Assembly (NCBI RefSeq): GCF_006088715.1
Contig: NZ_CP030771.1
Span: forward strand, 6,095,501 to 6,159,500
Direction of reading: 5' to 3'
Source: Streptomyces sp. YIM 121038
Lineage (GTDB): Bacteria > Actinomycetota > Actinomycetes > Streptomycetales > Streptomycetaceae
Length of the DNA: 64,000 nt
This document shows, piece by piece, positions 15,078-23,263 of this stretch (within the stretch, counting starts at the first letter, position 1; each line of letters begins with the position of its first letter). Below the pieces are notes generated by a model that saw only the letters and a program-made list of their open reading frames with translations, searched no databases and had not been told where the DNA came from. Both the position numbers and the translations under genes were made by a program.

Positions 15078-17522
15078 TCACTCCGTCCGCAAACCGTCCG
15101 GCCGCATCATCCGCCACAGCGGCGGCAGGCTCAGGGCCGTCACGACCGCGACCAGGACCGCGCCCGCGCCCGCCAGGGGGATGAACACCAGCCAGTCCGT
15201 GACCGGCTTGGCGACCATGCGGCACATCACCACGCCGAGGGCCAGGCCGCCGGCGACGGCGAGGGCGAGGCCGAGCGCCACGGGGATGGCGGTCTGCCAC
15301 AGGATCGACCAGCCCATCGAGGCGCGGCGGGTGCCGAAGGCGGTCAGGGCCGCGAGCAGGCGCTTGCGCTCGCGGAGCTGCTCCAGCATCGACACCAGCA
15401 TGGACGCGGCGATCAGCATCATCGTGGCGATGGCCCCGGCCTGCAGGCCCTTCTGGACGGACGCGTACTGCTTGTCGCGCTCCATCATCTCGATGGTCCC
15501 CACGCGCACCAGCGGATCCATGCGGGCCGCGGCGTTGCGCACGTACTCCTCGGCGTCCGGCACGCTCCGGTCGATCTGGACCATGGCGTTGGTCGAGGCG
15601 TCGACCATGCGGTCCACGTCGAGGGCGCGGGGCGTCGCGAAGACGCCGTAGTACTTGTCGCCCACCGGGTCGGGCCTGGCCTGCACGGTGCGCGTCGACT
15701 TCGGCAGCGTCCACGGGGAGTGCTTGCCGCGCGGCTTGCCGTCGTAGCTGAACCAGGAGTCGGAGTTGAGGTCGATCGGCTTGCCGGGGCGGGCCACCAT
15801 GTCGACCTGCGCGGTCGTCTCGCGGTCCCCGGAGCGCACGATGAACGTGTCGCCGTTGGTGCAGGACTTGACGTGGGCCAGTTCGCGCAGCGTCTCGCAG
15901 GTGCCGACGCGCAGCTCGGTGGTGGGCCGGTAGCCGTCGGACTCCTGGCCCTTCGGCAGCTTTCCGGGCTTGACGACGTACGACGAGACGCTGCCCATGA
16001 CGTTCTTGACGCCCTTGGTGGCGCGGAAGTCGTCGATCATGCGCTGGGCGAGCGCGCCGCTGGCCTGCGACGAACTCACGCTGAGCTGGGCGCGGCGCGG
16101 GTCGCTGTCCGTGGTGGTGTTGAACTCGTCGTGCATGGACGCGAAGAGCATCTGCAGCGCGACCGCGCCCGCCACCGCGACCGTGATGCCACTGACCGCT
16201 CGGGCCGCCGTACCGCTGCTCAACTGCAGTCGGCGGGTGGCCAGCTGCCAGGGCACGGGCCCGCCGCGCAGCTTGGCCACGGCGGCCTCGACGAGCCAGG
16301 GCAGCAGCGTGGCGAGACCCACCAGGGCGAGGGTCGCGCCGACGGCGATGACGTAGACGTGCACGTCGGCCGTGGTGGACTCGCTGGAGATGCGCTCCTG
16401 GCCGAGCAGGATCCCGAGCCCCAGGACCGGGAGGAGCAGCCGCCACCACAGGCGGCGCTTGCGCGGCGCCGAGCTGCGGACGACGCCCAGCGGCTCGATG
16501 GCGACCGAGCGCAGCGACACCAGGGTGACGAGCACCGCGGAGACGGGCACGGCCACGAGGATCAGCGCGGCGAGCCCCGGCAGCGGCACCATGTCGGAGG
16601 GGAAGGCGCTGACCTTCCAGATGTCGACCATGCCGACCGCCTGCCGGGCGAGCAGGAAGAACACGGCGCCCGCCACGAGCCCGAGCAGCGCCCCGCACAG
16701 GGCCTCGCCCGCCGCGATCCGGCGCACCGCACGGCGGTCGGCGCCGACCAGGCGCAGCGCGGCGAGCCGCTGGTCGCGGCGCTCGCCGCCGAAGCGGACC
16801 GCGGTGCCGATGAAGATGAGCACCGGGGTGAGCAGCACGACGCAGATCAGGACGATGAGGACGACCAGGAGCGGGTCGAGGGGCTCGGTGGGCTGCTCGT
16901 AGCCGAAGGCCGACGTGCGGTAGGCGCCGTCGCCCCTGGTCAGCGAGTCGGAGCCGAGGTAGTAGTACAGCTCCTTGGGGTGCATCAGGCCCGCGTCGCC
17001 GATGGTGCCCACCTGGCGGTACTGGCTGAAACGCTCCTTGAGGAGCGTGCCGCCGGAGCCGTTCATCAGGTCCCGCAGGGCGGGCGAGACGACCACTTCA
17101 CCGGCCTTGGGCAGGGCGTCGAGGCCGGGCGGAAGCACCGGGTGGGCGCCGTCCGCGCGCAGCATGCGCCCGGTGATCTCGGAGTTGCGGAAGTCCGTGC
17201 TCACGTTGATGGACAGCACGGTCGTGTCGCCGGGCTCGACCTGCTTGCCGTTCATCTCGGTGAGCGGGGTGCGCGCCGTGGAGCGGGCGTCGCGCTTGTT
17301 CAGCATGTCCGGCACGGACGCGGCGCCGAGCAGCAGCGCCACGCCGAGGCCCACGCCGACGGCGGTGAGGATCGTCCGGGTCCAGCCCTGCCGGCCGCCG
17401 CCGATCGCGAAGCGCAGGCCCATGGCCAGGTCGCGGATCCAGGCGCGGACGCCGCCGGGGCCGGGGCGCGGGGCGGCGGCGGGGGCCCGGACCACGGCCG
17501 GTTCGGTCCGTGTCGTACTCAT
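15078..17522 (-). CDS. ABC transporter permease, FtsX/MacB type
   Basis: An 814-residue permease with two FtsX-like units. A first membrane helix (ILTAVGVGLGVALLLGA, about residue 48) is followed by a large extracytoplasmic domain. Then come a block of helices (PLLVVLIVLICVVLLTPVL onward), central helices, a second outside domain and a final three-helix block. This is the layout of Streptomyces MacB-like exporters of lipids, peptides or antibiotics. ATG 17522 overlaps the stop of the ATPase gene (ATGA), so the pair is translationally coupled. The substrate is unknown. Last gene of the PadR operon. Confidence 0.92.
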   Translation of the reverse strand: MSTTRTEPAVVRAPAAAPRPGPGGVRAWIRDLAMGLRFAIGGGRQGWTRTILTAVGVGLGVALLLGAASVPDMLNKRDARSTARTPLTEMNGKQVEPGDTTVLSINVSTDFRNSEITGRMLRADGAHPVLPPGLDALPKAGEVVVSPALRDLMNGSGGTLLKERFSQYRQVGTIGDAGLMHPKELYYYLGSDSLTRGDGAYRTSAFGYEQPTEPLDPLLVVLIVLICVVLLTPVLIFIGTAVRFGGERRDQRLAALRLVGADRRAVRRIAAGEALCGALLGLVAGAVFFLLARQAVGMVDIWKVSAFPSDMVPLPGLAALILVAVPVSAVLVTLVSLRSVAIEPLGVVRSSAPRKRRLWWRLLLPVLGLGILLGQERISSESTTADVHVYVIAVGATLALVGLATLLPWLVEAAVAKLRGGPVPWQLATRRLQLSSGTAARAVSGITVAVAGAVALQMLFASMHDEFNTTTDSDPRRAQLSVSSSQASGALAQRMIDDFRATKGVKNVMGSVSSYVVKPGKLPKGQESDGYRPTTELRVGTCETLRELAHVKSCTNGDTFIVRSGDRETTAQVDMVARPGKPIDLNSDSWFSYDGKPRGKHSPWTLPKSTRTVQARPDPVGDKYYGVFATPRALDVDRMVDASTNAMVQIDRSVPDAEEYVRNAAARMDPLVRVGTIEMMERDKQYASVQKGLQAGAIATMMLIAASMLVSMLEQLRERKRLLAALTAFGTRRASMGWSILWQTAIPVALGLALAVAGGLALGVVMCRMVAKPVTDWLVFIPLAGAGAVLVAVVTALSLPPLWRMMRPDGLRTE

Positions 17523-18205
17523 ACCAGGCGCTCCATGTCCCGTGACTTGCCGTCGCGGACGACGATCTCGCGGTCGGAGTACGCCGCGACGCGGGTCTCG
17601 TGCGTGACCAGGACGACGGCGGCGTTGGTGGACCTGGCGGCGTCGGTGAGCAGCTCCATCACGCGCTCGCCGTTGAGCGAGTCGAGCGCGCCCGTGGGCT
17701 CGTCGGCGAAGACCACGCGCGGGCTGGTGGCGAGCGCGCGGGCCACGGCGACGCGCTGGCCCTGGCCGCCGGAGACCTCGCCGGGCCGCTTGGCGCGCAC
17801 GTCGTCGACCTCCAGGCGCTCCATCCAGCCCAGGGCGGTGCGCTCGGCGTCCTTGCGCTTCGCGCCGTTGAGCCGCAGCGGGAGCGCCACGTTCTCGACG
17901 CAGGTCAGCTCCGGCACGAGCTGCCCGAACTGGAAGACGAAGCCGAACTCGCTGCGCCGCAGCGCGCTCAGGTCGGTATCCGTCATCGACGTCAATGAGC
18001 GGCCGTGGTAGGAGATTTCGCCCGCGTCGGGGCGCACGATTCCGGCGAGGCAGTGCAACAGCGTGGACTTGCCGGAGCCGGAGGGCCCCATGACGGCGAC
18101 GACCTCGCCGGGGTGTATGGAGAACGCGGCGTCGTCGAGCGCGGTCGTGGGCCCGTAGGCCTTGCGCAGCCCGTGGGCGGTGAGCAGGGAACCGCTGGGG
18201 GTCAT
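17519..18205 (-). CDS. ABC transporter ATP-binding protein
   Basis: A 228-residue ATPase of the MacB/LolD type that powers the adjacent permease. Walker A is VMGPSGSGKSTLLHCLAG near residues 38-55, the signature is VSGGQGQRVAVARAL, and Walker B with the catalytic Glu is VVFADEPTGALDS; the H-loop is LVTHETRVAA. ATG 18205 overlaps the stop of the PadR gene (ATGA) and the gene's own stop overlaps the permease start in the same way. Confidence 0.95.
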   Translation of the reverse strand: MTPSGSLLTAHGLRKAYGPTTALDDAAFSIHPGEVVAVMGPSGSGKSTLLHCLAGIVRPDAGEISYHGRSLTSMTDTDLSALRRSEFGFVFQFGQLVPELTCVENVALPLRLNGAKRKDAERTALGWMERLEVDDVRAKRPGEVSGGQGQRVAVARALATSPRVVFADEPTGALDSLNGERVMELLTDAARSTNAAVVLVTHETRVAAYSDREIVVRDGKSRDMERLV

Positions 18206-18729
18206 GCGGGGAGCACCTCCTTGGCGAGCCTGCCGAGGCGGGCACTTGTCAGTTCGAGCCAGCGCAGGTCGGCTTCGAGGTGGAACAGGGCGTGGTCGCA
18301 GATCAGCTGGTCGGCGAGGTCGCCCTTGCGCTTGCGGTCGGTGAGGATGCGCATCATGCGCAGGTGCTCGGACCGCTGGGTGTCGAGGATGTCGGCGGCG
18401 TCCCGGTGCGTGAGCAGCGCGAGGACGACCTTGGTGTAGAGCGTCGACTGGAGGTACGGCTCCGGCTTCTCCGGGGTGGCGAGCCACCGCTGGACATCGG
18501 TGATGCCCGCCTCGGTGATGGCGTAGCGCTTGCGCTCGGGGCCGTCACCCGCCTCTATGCCGTCGACCTCGACGAGGCCGTTCTTCAGCAGGCGCGACAT
18601 GGTCGAGTAGACCTGGCCGTAGTGCAGTGGCTTGTCGTGCCCGAACTTCTCGTCGAAGGCGCGCTTCAGGTCGTAGCCGTGGCGCGGGCCGGACTCGAGC
18701 AGGCCCAGGAGGGTGTGACCGATGGACAT
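18202..18729 (-). CDS. PadR-family transcriptional repressor
   Basis: A 175-residue PadR regulator. The winged helix occupies the first 80 residues (GHTLLGLLESGPRHGYDLKR, LHYGQVYSTMSRLLKNGLVE, RKRYAITEAG), and a C-terminal helical dimerisation region follows. It is the first gene of a three-gene operon with the ABC exporter, all joined by ATGA overlaps. PadR repressors of this arrangement usually sense the exported compound. No ribosome binding site precedes ATG 18729; a TATAGT box ends eight bases before it, so the mRNA is probably leaderless. Confidence 0.93.
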   Translation of the reverse strand: MSIGHTLLGLLESGPRHGYDLKRAFDEKFGHDKPLHYGQVYSTMSRLLKNGLVEVDGIEAGDGPERKRYAITEAGITDVQRWLATPEKPEPYLQSTLYTKVVLALLTHRDAADILDTQRSEHLRMMRILTDRKRKGDLADQLICDHALFHLEADLRWLELTSARLGRLAKEVLPA

Positions 18730-18736
18730 GCCGAGG

Positions 18737-18770
18737 ACTATACACACCACGTATACGTGACGTGTATACG
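18737..18770 (-). promoter_or_regulatory. padR promoter and operator
   Basis: The minus strand has a -10 box TATAGT at 18742-18737, placing the start of transcription at or next to the PadR ATG at 18729. Just upstream lies an inverted repeat, cgtatac at 18750-18756 and gtatacg at 18764-18770, with a 7-base spacer; it covers the spacer and -35 zone. An outer acacac/gtgtgt pair flanks it. This suits autorepression by PadR. Confidence 0.72.
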
Positions 18771-19062
18771 TCGAGTGTGTAGCGGGACCCCGCACCGCCC
18801 CGGCCCGGTGGATGTGACCACTCCGGCAGAAGAGGGAGGCAACCGTCCGTGCTTCCGAGGAGTCGATTCCGGTGGAGTGGCAAGGGTTCCCCTGGCATGG
18901 GTGCTCATTGTCACGTCCGGAAAAGACCGGATCGGGCGCCTTTTGTCCTCGGGTGCGGTGTTAGCTTCGTGAGCTGACCTGACCCGTGCGAGGAGTACGA
19001 GACGTACGCGGCGTACGAGCGGCACGAGACGGATACGACGAAGAAGCGGAGCGACCACAGTC
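18771..19062. other. upstream region of the class A PBP gene
   Basis: Nearly 300 bases between padR and the divergent penicillin-binding protein gene. It probably holds the PBP promoter (AT-richer stretch near 18930-18975, ttttgtcctcgggtgcggtg), but no clear consensus could be assigned, and no gene is evident. Confidence 0.35.
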
Positions 19063-21522
19063 ATGGGCCGAGCGGAAGAGCGAAAAGCGCGGCAGCGCGG
19101 TGCGCGCCGGGCAGCGCGCGGCCGCCCGCCCGGCGGCGCCCCTGCCTCCGGCACGCCCGCCGACGCCGGTACGAGCCCCTCCGAGGGCGCACCGGCGGGC
19201 ACCGGGCCCGGCTCCGGCTCCGGCGACTCCGGCGGCGGCACCCCGGCGCGGCGCACGCGCGGCGGCAAGCCCAAGCGGACCGGCATCCGCCGCTTCTTCA
19301 CCTGGAAGAAGCTCCTCGGCTATTTCTTCGGCTTCATCCTGCTCGGCATGCTCGGCTTCGTCGTGCTCTACCTGGTGGTGGACATCCCCAAGGGCAACGC
19401 CCTGGCGAAGAAGCAGAGCAACATCATCAAGTACAGCGACGGCGAGGTCCTGTACCGCGACGGCGAGGTCAACCGCGAGATCGTCGACCTGGAGAAGATC
19501 CCCAAGAAGGTGCAGCGCACCTTCGTCGCCGCCGAGAACAAGTCCTTCTACAAGGACACGGGCATCGACTTCAAGGGCACCGCGCGCGGCGTGATCAACA
19601 CGCTCTCCGGCAAGGGCAAGCAGGGTGGCTCGACGATCACCCAGCAGTACGTCAAGAACTACTACCTGTCGCAGGAACAGACCGTCACGCGCAAGCTCAA
19701 AGAGCTGGTCATCTCGCTGAAGGTGGACCGCGAGAAGAGCAAGGACGACATCCTCGCGGGCTACATCAACACCAGCTACTACGGCCGCGGCGCGTACGGC
19801 ATCCAGGCCGCGGCCCAGGCCTACTACGGCGTCGACGCCGCGCAGCTGAACGTCTCGCAGGGCGCCTACCTCGCCGCCCTGCTCCAGGCGCCGAGCTCCT
19901 ACGACTGGGCCACCGCGACTCCCACCGCCAAGAAGCTGGTCAAGGAGCGCTGGAACTACGTACTGAACAACATGGTCGGGGAGGGCTGGCTCGACTCCGG
20001 CGAGCGCGACGGCCTGAAGTTCCCCTACCCGCACGCGCCGAAGGTCGCGCCCGGCATGAAGGGCCAGACCGGCTATCTGGTGCAGTTCGCCAACGAGATC
20101 GTCCAGCGGCAGCTGGTGGAGCAGGGCTACACCAAGTCCGAGGCCGAGGCGCAGCTCAAGGCCGGCGGCTACACCATCACGCTGAACATCGACCGCAAGA
20201 AGCAGCGCGCGCTGGAGAAGGCCGTCGAGCGGAAGCTCGAAGACCGCCTCGACCCGAAGAAGAGCAAGGCCGACGCGCGCGTGCAGGCGGGCGCGGTGTC
20301 CGTGAACCCGAAGACCGGCGCGATCGTCGCGATGTACGGCGGCAGCGACTATCTGAAGCACTTCAGGAACAACGCGACCCGCACCGACTACCAGCCCGCC
20401 TCCACCTTCAAGCCGCTGATACTCGCCGCCGCCCTGGAGAAGGGTGCCACCACCCAGGACGGCGATCCGATCACGGCGAACACGATCTACAGCGGCCGCA
20501 GCGAGCGCCCCGTCAAGGGCAGCGACATCGCCTTCGCGCCGCCGAACGAGGACGACCAGTCGTACGGTCCCGTCACCGTGCAGACCGCGATGAACAAGTC
20601 CGTCAACTCCGTGTTCGCGCAGATGGGCGTGGACGTGAAGATGGACAAGGTCCTGGAGGTCGCGGGCAAGCTCGGCATGAGCACCAAGGGCCTGCCCGCG
20701 GTGCCCGCGCAGACGCTCGGCACGATGGGCGCGAGCCCCCTGGAGATGGCCGGGGCCTACGCCACGCTCGACAACCACGGCAAGCTGGTCACCCCGCGGC
20801 TCGTGAAGTCCGTCCAGCACCGGGACCGGACCGTCGACCTGCCGGACGCGATCGGCGACCAGGTCATCAGCCGGGGCGCGGCCGACTCGGTGACGTCGGT
20901 GCTCACCGGCGTGGTCGACGACGGCACCGCCCGCAGGTCCGTGCGCGACGCGCCCAGCCGCAAGGGCCAGCAGGTCGCGGGCAAGACCGGTACGTCCGAC
21001 GACAACAAGTCGGCCTGGTTCGTGGGCTACACGCCGAAGCTGGTCACCTCCGTCGGTCTCTTCGGCGAGCAGCCCAAGGACGACGGCAAGGTCAAGCGGG
21101 GCACCCAGGTGTCCATGCGCGGTGCGGGCGGCAAGCCCCGCGTCGACGGCGGCAGCTTCCCGGCCGAGATATGGGCGGCGTACACCTTCGAGGCGACCGG
21201 CTCGCGCACCAAGTTCAAGCTGGACACCGACATGGGTGCCGCCGTCGCACCGCCGCCCGACCCGACCACGCGAATCCCCTCGACCCCGACGACGCGGCCC
21301 AGCGAGCCGGACGAGAAGGACAAGCCGAGCACCAGGCCGCCGTCGACCAAGCCCCCGACGACCCCGCCGCCGTCGACGAAGCCGCCGACGACCCCGCCGC
21401 CCACGGACCCGACGACGAAGCCGCCGACGACCCCGCCGACGACTCCGACGTCGCCCACCTTCGGGATCCCGGACGACCCGGACGACCGGCGGGCCGACAG
21501 ATCGTCGCGCTCGGACGAATAG
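19063..21522 (+). CDS. class A penicillin-binding protein
   Basis: An 819-residue bifunctional peptidoglycan synthase. It has a basic, disordered cytoplasmic N-terminus, a membrane anchor at about 84-107, a GT51 glycosyltransferase domain (E158 in FVAAENKSFYKDTG; GGSTITQQYVKN at 188-199; GRGAYGIQAAAQAYYG) and a transpeptidase domain with S448-xx-K451 (STFK), SVN at 514-516 and KTGT at 642-645. The tail is a long Pro/Thr-rich, probably wall-spanning segment. It polymerises glycan strands and cross-links them outside the membrane. ATG 19063 follows a weak purine-rich patch (gaagaagcggagcg). The Pro/Thr tail is common in actinobacterial class A PBPs. Confidence 0.95.
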   Translation: MGRAEERKARQRGARRAARGRPPGGAPASGTPADAGTSPSEGAPAGTGPGSGSGDSGGGTPARRTRGGKPKRTGIRRFFTWKKLLGYFFGFILLGMLGFVVLYLVVDIPKGNALAKKQSNIIKYSDGEVLYRDGEVNREIVDLEKIPKKVQRTFVAAENKSFYKDTGIDFKGTARGVINTLSGKGKQGGSTITQQYVKNYYLSQEQTVTRKLKELVISLKVDREKSKDDILAGYINTSYYGRGAYGIQAAAQAYYGVDAAQLNVSQGAYLAALLQAPSSYDWATATPTAKKLVKERWNYVLNNMVGEGWLDSGERDGLKFPYPHAPKVAPGMKGQTGYLVQFANEIVQRQLVEQGYTKSEAEAQLKAGGYTITLNIDRKKQRALEKAVERKLEDRLDPKKSKADARVQAGAVSVNPKTGAIVAMYGGSDYLKHFRNNATRTDYQPASTFKPLILAAALEKGATTQDGDPITANTIYSGRSERPVKGSDIAFAPPNEDDQSYGPVTVQTAMNKSVNSVFAQMGVDVKMDKVLEVAGKLGMSTKGLPAVPAQTLGTMGASPLEMAGAYATLDNHGKLVTPRLVKSVQHRDRTVDLPDAIGDQVISRGAADSVTSVLTGVVDDGTARRSVRDAPSRKGQQVAGKTGTSDDNKSAWFVGYTPKLVTSVGLFGEQPKDDGKVKRGTQVSMRGAGGKPRVDGGSFPAEIWAAYTFEATGSRTKFKLDTDMGAAVAPPPDPTTRIPSTPTTRPSEPDEKDKPSTRPPSTKPPTTPPPSTKPPTTPPPTDPTTKPPTTPPTTPTSPTFGIPDDPDDRRADRSSRSDE

Positions 21523-21554
21523 CGGTCGGCGCGCTCGGACGCACGGCAGCGGAC

Positions 21555-21604
21555 ACGGAAGGTGCCCGGAACCCAGGGTTCGACCCCACGGTTCCGGGCA
21601 CCTT
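21555..21604. terminator. bidirectional terminator
   Basis: Perfect 17-bp inverted repeat (ggaaggtgcccggaacc and complement) with a 16-base loop, between the convergent PBP and catalase genes. Confidence 0.88.
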
Positions 21605-21625
21605 CCGCGTTCGGGCGCGTTCGCG

Positions 21626-23098
21626 TCAGCCAGGTCCCGCGCCGTCGACCCGCGCCGCGACCTTGTCGCCGAGGTCCTTGTCCACGCTGCGCCAGTAGCG
21701 CAGCGCCCGGTCGAGGACCGGCCGGGAGACGCCGTCGAGCAGATGTCCGCTGATGTTCGCCACCAGGCGCTCGCGCGCCGCGTCGTCGAGCACCTCGCGC
21801 ACCATCGTGCCCGGCTGCCCGAAGTCGTCGTCCTCGCGGTGCAGCTTGTACGCCTCGCGCACCATCTCGCCCGCGGTCCGCCAGCCCGCCGGGTCGACGG
21901 ACTCCTGGACGGGGGCGGCCGGTCCGCCGTACGAGTTGGGCGCGTACGGACGCGCGACGTTCGCCGGCTCGTAGCGCATCGGGCCGTCCTTCGCGTACGA
22001 GCGGACGGGGGAGCGCGGGCGGTTCGGCGGCAGCTGCTGGTAGTTGGGGCCGATGCGGTAGCGGTGCGTGTCCGGGTACGAGAACAGCCGGCCGAGCAGC
22101 ATCTTGTCCGGGGACGGGCCGATGCCCGGCACCATGCTGGACGGCTCGAACGCGGCCTGCTCGATGTGGACGAAGAAGTCCTCGGGGTTCTCGTTCAAGG
22201 TCATCCGGCCGACCTCGATGAGCGGGTAGTCGCCGTGCGGCCACACCTTCGTCAGGTCGAACGGGTTGAAGCGGTAGTCCGGCGCGTCGTCGAACGGCAT
22301 GACCTGCACCTTGACCGTCCAGCTCGGATGGTCCCCCCGCTTGATCGACTCGAACAGGTCGCGGCGGTGCAGATCGCCGTCCTTGCCCGCGAGGTCGTCC
22401 GCCTCGTCCTGGGTGAGGAAGTCGATGCCCTGGTCGGTCTTGAGGTGGTACTTCACCCAGAACTTCTCGCCGCCGCCGTTGATCCACATATAGGTGTGCG
22501 ACGAGTAGCCGTTCATGTGGCGGTACGTCTTCGGGATGCCGCGGTCGCCCATGAGCCAGGTGACCATGTGCGCGGACTCCGGCGACAGGGTCCAGAAGTC
22601 CCACTGCATGTCGTGGTCGCGCACCGCGCTGTCGAGGGTGCGCTTCTGCGAGCGGATGAAGTCCTGGAACTTCTGCGGGTCGCGCACGAAGAAGACGGGG
22701 GTGTTGTTGCCCACCAGGTCGTAGTTGCCGTGCTGCGTGTAGAACTTCAGCGCGAAGCCGCGCGGGTCGCGCCAGGTGTCCGGGGAGCCCTGCTCGCCCG
22801 CCACGGTGGAGAAGCGGGCCAGCATCTGTGTGCGCCTGCCCGGCTGGAACAGGTCGGCCTTGGTGAACTGGCTGACGTCGTTGGTGACCTCGAAGGTCCC
22901 GTACGCGCCGGAGCCCTTGGCGTGCACCACGCGCTCGGGCACCCGTTCGCGGTTGAACTGGGCCATCTTCTCGATCAGATAGTGGTCCTGGAGCAGGATC
23001 GGGCCGTTCGCGTCGACGGTCAGCGAGTGCTCGTCGCTCTCGACCGGAACGCCGGCGTTGTCGGTGGTGGAGGGGGCCTTACGGGGCGCCTCGCTCAC
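21626..23098 (-). CDS. monofunctional haem catalase
   Basis: A 490-residue clade 3-type small-subunit catalase that dismutates hydrogen peroxide. The distal His is in [15 protein letters not shown], the distal Asn in [16 protein letters not shown], and the proximal haem Tyr in [17 protein letters not shown]. The C-terminal helical region is complete ([20 protein letters not shown]). Start GTG 23098 gives [16 protein letters not shown], as expected. With AhpCD and OxyR 8 kb away it completes a peroxide defence set, but I see no obvious OxyR box. A cgacgcc/ggcgtcg hairpin lies upstream at 23156-23174. Confidence 0.95.
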   Translation of the reverse strand: MSEAPRKAPSTTDNAGVPVESDEHSLTVDANGPILLQDHYLIEKMAQFNRERVPERVVHAKGSGAYGTFEVTNDVSQFTKADLFQPGRRTQMLARFSTVAGEQGSPDTWRDPRGFALKFYTQHGNYDLVGNNTPVFFVRDPQKFQDFIRSQKRTLDSAVRDHDMQWDFWTLSPESAHMVTWLMGDRGIPKTYRHMNGYSSHTYMWINGGGEKFWVKYHLKTDQGIDFLTQDEADDLAGKDGDLHRRDLFESIKRGDHPSWTVKVQVMPFDDAPDYRFNPFDLTKVWPHGDYPLIEVGRMTLNENPEDFFVHIEQAAFEPSSMVPGIGPSPDKMLLGRLFSYPDTHRYRIGPNYQQLPPNRPRSPVRSYAKDGPMRYEPANVARPYAPNSYGGPAAPVQESVDPAGWRTAGEMVREAYKLHREDDDFGQPGTMVREVLDDAARERLVANISGHLLDGVSRPVLDRALRYWRSVDKDLGDKVAARVDGAGPG

Positions 23099-23155
23099 GA
23101 GCGTCCTCCCGTTCGGAGAGGGGGGTCAGGTCGCTTCGGTCACCACGCCAGTCAA

Positions 23156-23188
23156 CGACGCCGACAAGGCGTCGGCAACTTTTTGCCG
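23156..23188. terminator. hairpins between phosphatase and catalase genes
   Basis: Two small hairpins: cgacgcc/ggcgtcg (23156-23174), overlapped by cggcaa/ttgccg (23173-23188). They lie after the minus-strand PP2C gene and before catalase, so they may end the PP2C transcript. TTGACT on the minus strand (23155-23150) could be a catalase -35 box. Confidence 0.4.
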
Positions 23189-23263
23189 GACCGGGCAGGG
23201 CAGGGCCGAGCCCGGGGGCCGGACCTGGCAGCGGCCTGGTCCGGGTGCCCGCTCAGGCCCGGC

